Shown in pieces: positions 6,191-13,003 of a stretch of DNA of 14,344 nucleotides. The stretch comes from Actinomycetota bacterium (lineage in GTDB: Bacteria > Actinomycetota > Actinomycetes > S36-B12 > UBA5976), in NCBI GenBank assembly GCA_947447095.1, contig CANFIL010000022.1, forward strand, positions 1 to 14,344, in the 5' to 3' direction. Position 1 is the stretch's first letter. Every line of letters begins with the position of its first letter. Made by a program: the position numbers and the translations under genes. The notes below the pieces were generated by a model. That model was not told where the DNA came from and made no database searches. It saw only the letters and a program-made list of their open reading frames with translations.

Positions 6191-7942
6191 ATGAATACAA
6201 AGCGAACAGTGCTAATAAGTCTTAGCGCTGTCGCTGTGGTATCTGCATTAACTTTGGGAAGCTCGACTATTTCGAGCAGTGGCGCTGTGCATTTCAACGC
6301 CGCACTTAATTACAAAGTTGGCGATGTCGGTGACTTCGGAGGAACTCTTCAATTAGGTTCAACGCGATATTGTGATTCGTTTGATCCGGCGTTGAGTTAC
6401 GACTCGTGGTGTGGAGTAATCCTACGCACGTATTCACGCAACGTTGTTTCATACTCGAACAAGCCTGGCGTAGACAGTTTTGTTGTTGCACCAGATCTCA
6501 CTACGAAGCTTCCTGTTTCCAAAGACGGTGGTCAGACCTGGAATCTTGAACTTCGCAGTGGTGTGAAGTGGGATGACGGCACGGCGGTAACGAGCCAAGA
6601 TGTGAAGTATTCGATTGAGCGATTATTCGATCCTGATATTTTGGGAACTGTCTCAAATGATTCTTTGTGTCTCTTTAGTTCATGCAGCACGGGCATTCCG
6701 GACTACAAAGGCCCAATCGCGACCGGTGAACTAACGGCAATCAAGACGCCGAGTCCTACACATCTCACAATTGAATTAACTCGCCCATTTCCAGAGTTGC
6801 TCAATGTTTTAGCCATGCCGCAATTCGGTGTTATTGAAAAAGCACGAGCTGAATCTCTGGCTAAGCAGCGCAAAGCCTATTCGTATGCACCAGCCTCAAG
6901 TGGTCCGTTTGTTATTAAGGTGACGGACTCTTTAGTGACATTCGAAACCAATACATCGTGGGATCAACGATTGGATTCGCTTCGTATTCCCAGAGTGGAT
7001 TCAATGAAGTGGAAATTATTTCCAACAAGCCAAGCAGTTTCACAAGCAGTTCTTCAGGGTGATGTTGATGTTCGGGTTGATGGTGGTTTAACCGACGAGC
7101 TAGCTCAAAGCACGTTCACAAACCCTTCGACGAACAAATTGCTGGATCAAATTAAAACCGGAACTGTTGACTATCTCGCAATTGTTCCAACAGCCAAGCC
7201 GTTAGAACGCAAGGCATGTCGTGAGGCCATTTACTACGCACTAAACAAAGTTGATCTTGTGAGAGTCCACGGCGGAGTGCATCAAGCGCAAGTCGCCACA
7301 TCTATGATCTCTGCTGGAGTTCCTGGAGGTGAGGAAACTACCGATATGTATCCATCCGGGGCAACCGACACAGGGGACTTGGAAGCGGCCCGCAACAAAC
7401 TCAGCCAGTGTGGCTATCCCGATGGCTTCGAAGTGCGAATGGCCTACGTTGCGCTGGGCTTAGGAAAAGCAACGTATGAATCAGTACAGAGGGCGCTCGC
7501 CCGCGTAGGCATTGTTGTCGATCCTCGCGAATTTCGTTCATTCGCTGATTACTTTTCGACAGGTGTCGGAAGCCCTGAAAACCTGGACGCTACAAATATC
7601 GGGCTCGTTGCCGCGGCTTGGTCACCGGAGCCTGGGCAAAGTGTGAGTTACTGGGGACCGATTGTTGACGGGCGAAAGATCAAGCTTCGGTCAAACTTGA
7701 ATTACTCCAGTATTAATAACGACGACATCAATGGGTTGCTCGATTCTCTCGAACAAGGCTCGAAAAGTGCCAGCAAGCTCAATCGCCAGATTGATTCGCT
7801 CGTCATGAAACAAGCGTTTTATGTGCCGTTCGTTGCGGAACTTTCGCTGCAATATCGCGGCCCTCAACTGACAAATGTTTATGTTCAGCGCGCTTTAGGC
7901 GGGCAATACGACCTTGTGAACATCGGGCTGGTAACGAAATAG
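6191..7942 (+). CDS. Family-5 extracellular solute-binding protein without lipobox (SBP1)
   Basis: This 583-residue protein is a peptide/nickel-type (SBP_bac_5) solute-binding protein. The N-terminus (MNTKRTVLISLSAVAVVSAL) is a signal sequence, but no cysteine sits at a lipobox position, so it is either released after cleavage or membrane-held by its signal. Family features include the SFDPAL stretch, WNLELRSGVKWDDGTAVTSQDVKYSIERL, the SGPFVIK region, REAIYYALNKVDLV and the C-terminal PFVAEL segment. Several paired cysteines are present. It is translationally coupled to typA: AAGGA at 6181-6185 lies inside the end of typA, 5 nt before the ATG. The typA-SBP order matches mycobacterial Rv1165-lpqW; LpqW is a lipoprotein linked to cell-envelope mannolipid synthesis, so a non-transport role is possible. 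It may alternatively serve the importer encoded downstream. Confidence 0.9.
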   Translation: MNTKRTVLISLSAVAVVSALTLGSSTISSSGAVHFNAALNYKVGDVGDFGGTLQLGSTRYCDSFDPALSYDSWCGVILRTYSRNVVSYSNKPGVDSFVVAPDLTTKLPVSKDGGQTWNLELRSGVKWDDGTAVTSQDVKYSIERLFDPDILGTVSNDSLCLFSSCSTGIPDYKGPIATGELTAIKTPSPTHLTIELTRPFPELLNVLAMPQFGVIEKARAESLAKQRKAYSYAPASSGPFVIKVTDSLVTFETNTSWDQRLDSLRIPRVDSMKWKLFPTSQAVSQAVLQGDVDVRVDGGLTDELAQSTFTNPSTNKLLDQIKTGTVDYLAIVPTAKPLERKACREAIYYALNKVDLVRVHGGVHQAQVATSMISAGVPGGEETTDMYPSGATDTGDLEAARNKLSQCGYPDGFEVRMAYVALGLGKATYESVQRALARVGIVVDPREFRSFADYFSTGVGSPENLDATNIGLVAAAWSPEPGQSVSYWGPIVDGRKIKLRSNLNYSSINNDDINGLLDSLEQGSKSASKLNRQIDSLVMKQAFYVPFVAELSLQYRGPQLTNVYVQRALGGQYDLVNIGLVTK

Positions 7943-7987
7943 TCTCTCGGAGTGGCCCAAGACTGGGAAAACCCCTTATTTCGTTGA

Positions 7988-8004
7988 TTTTCATAAGTTT
8001 TCAT
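7988..8004. repeat. Direct repeat TTTTCAT, one helical turn apart
   Basis: Two copies of TTTTCAT start 10 bp apart, separated by AAG, in the 164-bp gap between SBP1 and the OppC-type gene. Equal phasing on the helix is what a regulator binding side by side would use, but a chance T-rich repeat is possible. No strong terminator is visible in this gap. Confidence 0.3.
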
Positions 8005-8029
8005 GAGAAATGCGTCAAAAATTTCCCTG

Positions 8030-8057
8030 TTCGCAATCTTGTGTTCTGTCCTAGACT
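8030..8057 (+). promoter_or_regulatory. Weak candidate promoter for the OppC-type permease gene
   Basis: TTCGCA at 8030-8035 and TAGACT at 8052-8057 are 16 bp apart. The -10 fits TANNNT; the -35 matches only four of six consensus bases. The start point would fall near 8064, leaving a leader of about 43 nt that holds a near-palindrome at 8069-8083 and the ribosome binding site. Confidence 0.3.
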
Positions 8058-8068
8058 CAAGAACGGTG

Positions 8069-8083
8069 TGAAAACGCGTTTCA
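8069..8083. promoter_or_regulatory. Near-palindrome upstream of the OppC-type gene
   Basis: TGAAAACG followed by CGTTTCA is an inverted repeat, perfect except for one extra A in the left arm. It lies just downstream of the candidate -10 and 23 nt before the start codon, a place where a repressor would block transcription. It resembles CG-centred operators of the LacI family only loosely. Confidence 0.3.
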
Positions 8084-8106
8084 GCCCATGACAAATGAAG
8101 GTGAAA

Positions 8107-9096
8107 ATGACTGCAGTCCATTCCGTTGACGACATTCCGTCAGCCGAAACTGTAGAAACGGCTGTCGTTGGCCGCACCTTGCGTCAAATCGCGTTTAACC
8201 GCATCAAGCACGACAAAGTAGCGATCGCCTGCGTCATCGCTCTGGTCATCATCATTCTGCTGGCCCTTTTCGCGCCGCTTATCTGCAACCTTTTCAACGT
8301 TGATCCATACACGTTCGATTCGGCAGCGATCAGCGATAGTGGCGGGCTTCCGGTGGGAAGTCTCGGCGGGGTCTCAATGAAGCACCCTCTCGGTGTAGAG
8401 CCTCTAACTGGGCGAGACATCTTGGCTCGGTTGCTTTACGGAACCCGAGTTTCGTTAATGATTGCATTCTTGGCAACTACCATCGTGGTGACTACTGGCG
8501 TGCTAATTGGCATCTTTGCTGGCTATTCACGTGGCTGGATCGACTCAATACTTAGTCGCGTAATGGATTTGACGCTTGCGTTCCCGTTCTTACTCGTCGT
8601 CATCGCTATGTCGCCAGTTCTCGAGCAGCGTCTGGCATCGCTAGGAATTCCTGCAGGCAATGCGTCGCGCATCGTCACATTGGTATTACTTCTGAGTCTG
8701 TTTGGCTGGCCATATTTGGCTCGTCTCATTCGCGGGCAAGTACTTTCCATGCGCGAACGTGAATTCGTTGAAGCTGCGACATCAATTGGCTCCGGAACTT
8801 CTCGCATGGTCTTCAAGGAATTATTGCCGAACCTATGGGCGCCAATTTTGGTTTACGCAACGATTGCGATGCCAGGATTTATTGGTGCCGAAGCGGCCCT
8901 TGCATTCCTTGGAATTTCAGTGCAGCCTCCGACGGCGACGTGGGGTGCCATGCTTGAAGAGTCGGTTGGCTATTTCACAGTTGATCCGTTCTACATGTTC
9001 GTGCCTCTCACGATGCTCTTGGTTTCTGTTTTGTCGTTCAACTTGTTGGGCGATGCACTTCGAGATGCACTTGACCCCAAGGCGGATCGAACTTAA
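8107..9096 (+). CDS. Peptide-type ABC transporter permease, OppC/DppC-like
   Basis: This 329-residue inner-membrane subunit belongs to the oligopeptide/dipeptide importer type. After a 35-residue cytoplasmic N-terminus comes the OppC_N-type first membrane helix (about residues 38-60), an extracytoplasmic loop with the LGVEPLTGRDILARLLYGTRVSL block, then the BPD_transp_1 domain with five more helices. The EAA loop that contacts the ATPases is at about residues 222-241 (EAATSIGSGTSRMVFKELLP). I start at the ATG at 8107, because AAGG at 8098-8101 is 5 nt upstream; the ATG at 8095 would overlap that sequence and lacks its own. It is separated from its OppB-type partner by the SBP2 gene, an unusual order since the two permeases are normally adjacent. 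Peptide specificity is inferred from family only. Confidence 0.93.
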   Translation: MTAVHSVDDIPSAETVETAVVGRTLRQIAFNRIKHDKVAIACVIALVIIILLALFAPLICNLFNVDPYTFDSAAISDSGGLPVGSLGGVSMKHPLGVEPLTGRDILARLLYGTRVSLMIAFLATTIVVTTGVLIGIFAGYSRGWIDSILSRVMDLTLAFPFLLVVIAMSPVLEQRLASLGIPAGNASRIVTLVLLLSLFGWPYLARLIRGQVLSMREREFVEAATSIGSGTSRMVFKELLPNLWAPILVYATIAMPGFIGAEAALAFLGISVQPPTATWGAMLEESVGYFTVDPFYMFVPLTMLLVSVLSFNLLGDALRDALDPKADRT

Positions 9097-9125
9097 AAGT
9101 TTCCAGCGGCCACAAGCCAATGGAT

Positions 9126-9141
9126 TGATTCGAAAGAATCA
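9126..9141 (+). other. Perfect RNA hairpin with GAAA tetraloop upstream of SBP2
   Basis: TGATTC-GAAA-GAATCA is a six-base-pair perfect stem closed by a GNRA-type loop, 48 nt before the SBP2 start. No U-tract follows, so it is not a standard terminator. It could stop 5' degradation of the SBP2 transcript or mark an RNA processing site. Confidence 0.45.
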
Positions 9142-9160
9142 CGCACTACAAGCGACTCGC

Positions 9161-9170
9161 ACCCGCGGGT
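9161..9170. promoter_or_regulatory. Ten-bp palindrome next to the SBP2 ribosome binding site
   Basis: ACCCGCGGGT is a perfect palindrome ending 6 nt before the GGAAGGA ribosome binding site. It could be a protein-binding site or simply chance; no clear -10 element is visible beside it. Confidence 0.25.
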
Positions 9171-9176
9171 CACGAT

Positions 9177-9183
9177 GGAAGGA
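9177..9183 (+). promoter_or_regulatory. Strong ribosome binding site fixing the SBP2 start
   Basis: GGAAGGA lies 6 nt before the ATG at 9190. It overlaps an in-frame ATG at 9175, which would therefore have no ribosome binding site of its own, so 9190 is the start. Confidence 0.8.
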
Positions 9184-9189
9184 CTATCC

Positions 9190-10899
9190 ATGAAGAAATC
9201 GACAGGCATCCGCTTCGGCGTTGGTGCAGCGTCGGTCGCACTTCTGCTTACCGCCTGCGGAGGCGGCTCGGGCAGTGCGACAGGTGGCTCAAAGGGTGGC
9301 ACTCTGACATTCCTCACTGAGGCTGAGCAGATTCTGCACCTTGACCCACAGCGCAACTACACCGGTGAGGACCTCGCATTTGCAAGTGGTTACCTCAACC
9401 GCACACTGACTCAGTACACACTGAGCAAGGACAACAACGAAGCCTCAAAGCTTGTTGCTGACGCTGCAACCGACACAGGTACTGCATCTGCAGATGGCAA
9501 GTCATGGAGCTTCACCATCAAGGACGGCATCAAGTGGCAAGACGGCAAGGCCGTAACTTGCGATGATTTCAAGTACGGCGTATCACGTACGTTCGCAACT
9601 GACATCATCACTGATGGTCCAACATACGCAATCTCAATGCTGGACATTCCAAAGGACGCTGAAGGCGCTTCGGTTTACCCTGGCCCTTACAAGGCAACTG
9701 CGGATCAGCAGGCTGCATACGACAAGGCTGTTACCTGTGAAGGAAACAAGATCACATTCAACCTTGCTAATGCTTCAACGGACTTCAACTACACCGTTAC
9801 CTTGAGCTCGTTTGCTGCTGTTCGTAAGGACGCAGACACCGGCGAAAAGTATGACGACACTGTATTGTCCAATGGCCCATACAAGATCGAGTCTTACGTA
9901 AAGAAGGACTCAATGGTTCTTGTACGTAACGATCAGTGGGATGCAGCAACGGATTCATTCCGTCTCGCATTGCCAGACAAGATTGTCTACAAGTTTGCAC
10001 AGCCAGCCTCAGTTATCACTGAGCGCTTGATGGCTGATGCAGGCGAAGATGCTTCAGCACTTTCTCCAGATCCAGTCGACACCACCAAGCTTGCTGTTGT
10101 CTTCTCTGATTCGAAGTACGAAAAGCGTCGCTTCAACGAGTTCGATCCTTACGTGCGCTACTACGCGATCAACACCAAGAAGGTTCCAAACGTTAAGCAC
10201 CGCCAGGCGATCCTTGCTTGTCTAGACCGCGATGCCCTTCGCAAGATTGCCGGTGGCGAATACGCTGGCGATTACGCAGATGGTGTTGTTAAGCCAAACA
10301 TTGGCCAGGACTACGCACCAACTGGTCTATGGGACGGCTTGCTCGGCGACAAGGTCGAAGCAACTGGAAATGTTGATCTAGGTAAGAAGCTCATTGCTGA
10401 TGCCGGCGAAGCATTCCCTAACCCATTGGTATTCGACTACGGCAAGAGCGAAGTTGCTGACAAGGCTGCAGCTGCAGTTGTTGCATCTGAAGCTCGTTGT
10501 GGAATCACCGTCAAGCCAAATGGCCTTGAAATCGGTGGCTACTACGGTGTCGTCATGGATCCTGCAAAGCAGGGTGGCATGTCGGCTTCAGGTTGGGCAC
10601 CAGACTGGCTAAATGCATCAACAGTTCTTCCTGAACTGTTCACACCATCCGGTGGCTTCAACCTTTCTCAGTATGACGACAAGGCATTCAACGATGCTTC
10701 GACGGCTGCTAAGGCAATCACCGATCGCGCTGAACAGGCTAAGGCTTGGCAGGATCTCAACAAGAAGGCTGCAGAGCTTGCACTTGTTGTACCTACCCGC
10801 TTTGGTTTGGAACAGCGTTTGACCGGTTCCAAGGTTGGCAATGCTTACATCTGGGGTCCGTACGGCTCATGGCCATACGCCCTTTTGTCGGCTAACTAA
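9190..10899 (+). CDS. Family-5 solute-binding lipoprotein of the peptide importer (SBP2)
   Basis: This 569-residue protein captures substrate outside the membrane for the neighbouring ABC importer. The signal peptide ends in lipobox L20-T21-A22-Cys23, followed by a Gly/Ser-rich linker, so it is a lipid-anchored SBP_bac_5 protein. Family features include HLDPQRNYTGEDLAF, SWSFTIKDGIKWQDGKAVTCDDFKYGVSR, SNGPYKIESY, VRYYAINTKKVPNVKHRQAI and ASGWAPDWLNAS. Codon use is markedly biased: by hand count about 41 of 42 lysines are AAG, against about half in SBP1, which suggests very high expression. It sits between the two permease genes and is flanked by hairpins at 9126-9141 and 10917-10946, fitting separate control of its mRNA level. 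The ligand (oligopeptide, dipeptide or another small molecule) cannot be read from the sequence. Confidence 0.95.
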   Translation: MKKSTGIRFGVGAASVALLLTACGGGSGSATGGSKGGTLTFLTEAEQILHLDPQRNYTGEDLAFASGYLNRTLTQYTLSKDNNEASKLVADAATDTGTASADGKSWSFTIKDGIKWQDGKAVTCDDFKYGVSRTFATDIITDGPTYAISMLDIPKDAEGASVYPGPYKATADQQAAYDKAVTCEGNKITFNLANASTDFNYTVTLSSFAAVRKDADTGEKYDDTVLSNGPYKIESYVKKDSMVLVRNDQWDAATDSFRLALPDKIVYKFAQPASVITERLMADAGEDASALSPDPVDTTKLAVVFSDSKYEKRRFNEFDPYVRYYAINTKKVPNVKHRQAILACLDRDALRKIAGGEYAGDYADGVVKPNIGQDYAPTGLWDGLLGDKVEATGNVDLGKKLIADAGEAFPNPLVFDYGKSEVADKAAAAVVASEARCGITVKPNGLEIGGYYGVVMDPAKQGGMSASGWAPDWLNASTVLPELFTPSGGFNLSQYDDKAFNDASTAAKAITDRAEQAKAWQDLNKKAAELALVVPTRFGLEQRLTGSKVGNAYIWGPYGSWPYALLSAN

Positions 10900-10916
10900 G
10901 TAATACCCGCGTGATG

Positions 10917-10946
10917 CTTGGGGCGGGCAGCGATGTCCGCCCCAAG
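10917..10946 (+). terminator. Strong intra-operon hairpin after SBP2
   Basis: CTTGGGGCGG and CCGCCCCAAG form a ten-base-pair perfect GC-rich stem around a ten-base loop, 17 nt after the SBP2 stop. The sequence after it (TTCTCACTTT) is only moderately T-rich. This is typical of a partial terminator or 3' stabiliser that lets a binding-protein mRNA outnumber the downstream subunits. Confidence 0.7.
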
Positions 10947-10991
10947 TTCTCACTTTGACGAACTTAAAATTTTGAGAAGGTGAATTAAGCA

Positions 10992-11981
10992 ATGTTTCCG
11001 TACATCATCCGCAGAGTAATGCTGATGATTTTTATGTTGTTCGTACTGAGCGTTGTCACCTTTTTACTCTTCAATGCAGTCCCAACTGACCCTGCAATGC
11101 TCACGTGTGGCAAGACCTGCACGCCGCAGATTGTGGAGGCTAACCGCATTCGCCTAGGACTAGATCAACCACTTCCTTTTCAATACTTTGAATGGATCAA
11201 GGGCATTTTTGTTGGTCGTACTTACGGTTCAGGCACCCAGACTTTTGACTGTAGTGCGCCATGCCTTGGCTACTCATTCAAGAATGGTGAAGAAGTCACC
11301 ATCATGATTAAGCAGGCGCTTCCAGTGACGATGTGGCTTGCGTTAGGCGCATTCATTTTGTGGATGAGCTTTGGAATTGGCTCGGGTATCTACGCAGCTA
11401 ACCGCAAAGGTAAGTGGCAAGACCGGACGATTATGGCGATCACATTAATCGGATATTCGCTTCCAGTATTTCTCATCGGCTTGATGATGCTTATCTTCGT
11501 CATTGTTCGTGCGCATCTCTTGCCGTATCCGGATTACGTTTCACCATTTGAAAATCCGCTTCAGTTCCTTCAGACCATGATTTTGCCGTGGATTTCGTTA
11601 GCCATTTTGTATGCGGCGTATTACACCCGACTAACTCGTTCGCAAATGCTTGAAACAATGAGTGAAGATTTCATTCGTACGGCCCGTGCCAAAGGACTTC
11701 CGGAAAAGCGTGTTATTCGCAAGCATGCATTCCGTGCTGGCTTAACGCCAATCGTCACCTCAGCTGGCATGGACCTTGCTGGGCTCCTTGGCGGCGCAGT
11801 CATTACCGAATATGTTTTCAGCCTTCCAGGTCTAGGCCGACTTGCTATTGATGCGGTGAAGGATTACGACCTACCAACGATTACTGCGACAACACTGGTT
11901 GCAGCCACGTTCATTATCATTGCCAACATTGTGGTGGACGTTCTCTACGCAGCGATCGATCCTCGAGTGAGGCTTTCATGA
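10992..11981 (+). CDS. Peptide-type ABC transporter permease, OppB/DppB-like
   Basis: This 329-residue membrane subunit pairs with the OppC-type protein to form the importer channel. The first helix is at about residues 10-30 (MLMIFMLFVLSVVTFLLFNAVP), followed by an extracytoplasmic loop with the family's RLGLDQP block, then a BPD_transp_1 domain of five helices. The EAA-type loop is at about residues 229-248 (RTARAKGLPEKRVIRKHAFR), and the C-terminus has the family's DVLYAAIDPRVRLS ending. The first loop carries two CX3C pairs, Cys39/Cys43 and Cys87/Cys91, which may form disulfides. AGAAGG at 10975-10980 is the ribosome binding site, with a rather long 11-nt spacing. The stop overlaps the next start in ATGA, so it is tightly coupled to the OppD-type gene. 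Confidence 0.95.
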   Translation: MFPYIIRRVMLMIFMLFVLSVVTFLLFNAVPTDPAMLTCGKTCTPQIVEANRIRLGLDQPLPFQYFEWIKGIFVGRTYGSGTQTFDCSAPCLGYSFKNGEEVTIMIKQALPVTMWLALGAFILWMSFGIGSGIYAANRKGKWQDRTIMAITLIGYSLPVFLIGLMMLIFVIVRAHLLPYPDYVSPFENPLQFLQTMILPWISLAILYAAYYTRLTRSQMLETMSEDFIRTARAKGLPEKRVIRKHAFRAGLTPIVTSAGMDLAGLLGGAVITEYVFSLPGLGRLAIDAVKDYDLPTITATTLVAATFIIIANIVVDVLYAAIDPRVRLS

Positions 11982-13003
11982 GTGACGTCATTCTTTCGGT
12001 CAAGAATCTTTCGGTTGAATTCGCGACCGAAGATGGAGTAGTACACGCTGTCGACAATGTGTCGTACGAAGTTAAGCGTGGACAAACACTTGCGATCGTT
12101 GGCGAGTCAGGTTCCGGAAAGAGCGTTTCAAGCCTTGCTGTTATGGGACTTGTCCGCAGCAACAATGCGACCGTTACAGGTGAAGTGCACTTTGGTGGTC
12201 AGGAATTAGTAGGTCTTGATCCCGAAGAAGTTCGCAAATTACGCGGCCTCAAGATGGCCATGATCTTCCAAGATCCGCTGAGCGCGTTGCATCCGTTCTA
12301 CACAATTGGCGAACAGCTGATTGAAGCGGTCCAAGTGCACGAGAAAGTATCCGATGGCGATGCTCGTGCTCGCGTAAAGACCATGCTCGATCGCGTGGGT
12401 ATCGCTTCCGCGGAACAGCGAATGGACGAGTACCCTCACCAACTCTCTGGCGGTATGCGTCAGCGCGTGATGATCGCAATGGCGCTCATCAATAGCCCTG
12501 AACTGTTGATCGCTGACGAGCCAACGACTGCACTTGACGTAACGGTCCAAGCGCAGATTTTGGAACTTCTGCGAGATTTGCAAAAGGAATTTGGCACTGC
12601 CATCGTGCTGATTACTCATGACCTCGGCGTAGTCGCCGACATGGCCGATGATGTCATGGTGATGTACGGCGGACAAGCGGTTGAACAGGCACCAGTGCGT
12701 GAACTGTTTTATCAGCCACAAATGCCTTACACCTGGGGCTTGCTTGCATCAATTCCACAAATGCACACGTCTTCACTCAAACTTGATCCAATTCCTGGAA
12801 CTCCACCGTCACTGATCAACTTGCCGGTTGGTTGCGTCTTCGCGCCTCGCTGTACGCATAAGGATCTCGTAGCCGGGGGACTGTGCCTTACGACGCGACC
12901 AGATTTGGGCGCAGTGAGTGACACCCATGCATCACGTTGCCATTTGAACGAAGCTCAACGCATCGAGATTCGACGTTCCCGCAACATTGGAAAGGTGGAC
13001 TAA
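11978..13003 (+). CDS. Peptide-type ABC transporter ATPase, OppD/DppD-like
   Basis: This 341-residue cytoplasmic ATPase powers the importer together with the OppF-type partner. The Walker A motif GESGSGKS is at residues 42-49, the Q-loop reads FQDPLSALHP, the ABC signature is LSGGMRQR, Walker B is LLIADEP, the D-loop follows in TALDV and the switch histidine is in ITHD. The C-terminal oligo_HPY-type domain begins near PQMPYTWGLLASIP and carries four cysteines spaced CX5C-X10-C-X17-C, the kind of cluster reported to hold [4Fe-4S] in some DppD/OppD proteins. The start overlaps the OppB-type stop in ATGA and the stop overlaps the next start in TAATG, so the three genes are translated as one block. 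OppD rather than OppF is assigned from gene order and the SGSGKS/LSGGMRQR variants. Confidence 0.95.
   Translation: MSDVILSVKNLSVEFATEDGVVHAVDNVSYEVKRGQTLAIVGESGSGKSVSSLAVMGLVRSNNATVTGEVHFGGQELVGLDPEEVRKLRGLKMAMIFQDPLSALHPFYTIGEQLIEAVQVHEKVSDGDARARVKTMLDRVGIASAEQRMDEYPHQLSGGMRQRVMIAMALINSPELLIADEPTTALDVTVQAQILELLRDLQKEFGTAIVLITHDLGVVADMADDVMVMYGGQAVEQAPVRELFYQPQMPYTWGLLASIPQMHTSSLKLDPIPGTPPSLINLPVGCVFAPRCTHKDLVAGGLCLTTRPDLGAVSDTHASRCHLNEAQRIEIRRSRNIGKVD
12991..12998 (+). promoter_or_regulatory. Ribosome binding site fixing the OppF-type start
   Basis: AAAGGTGG lies 4 nt before the ATG at 13003. An in-frame ATG 66 nt upstream would add 22 residues with no family similarity and no comparable site, so 13003 is the start. 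Confidence 0.75.

Noticed and set aside
7957..7990. Possible terminator after SBP1 (CCCA/TGGG and GGG/CCC mini-stems followed by T-rich sequence)
   Set aside because: The stems have only three or four base pairs and compete with each other; too weak to call.
9175..9189. Earlier in-frame ATG for SBP2
   Set aside because: This ATG overlaps the GGAAGGA ribosome binding site of the ATG at 9190, and the shorter form gives a standard lipoprotein signal.
8702..9193. Plus-strand open frame of 163 codons overlapping the OppC-type gene and its 3' gap
   Set aside because: It is out of frame with a well-supported permease and has no family features or start signal.
10965..10970. TAAAAT as a -10 element for the OppB-type gene
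   Set aside because: No -35 element at a fitting distance; the place where it should be falls in the strong hairpin, and AT-rich spacers often contain such hexamers.
12239..12721. Minus-strand open frame of 160 codons inside the OppD-type ATPase gene
   Set aside because: It is antisense to the highly conserved ATPase motifs; the translation is low-complexity and unlike any known family.
12937..13002. Earlier in-frame ATG for the OppF-type ATPase
   Set aside because: The extra 22 residues are unlike the family, and the ribosome binding site and TAATG overlap point to 13003.
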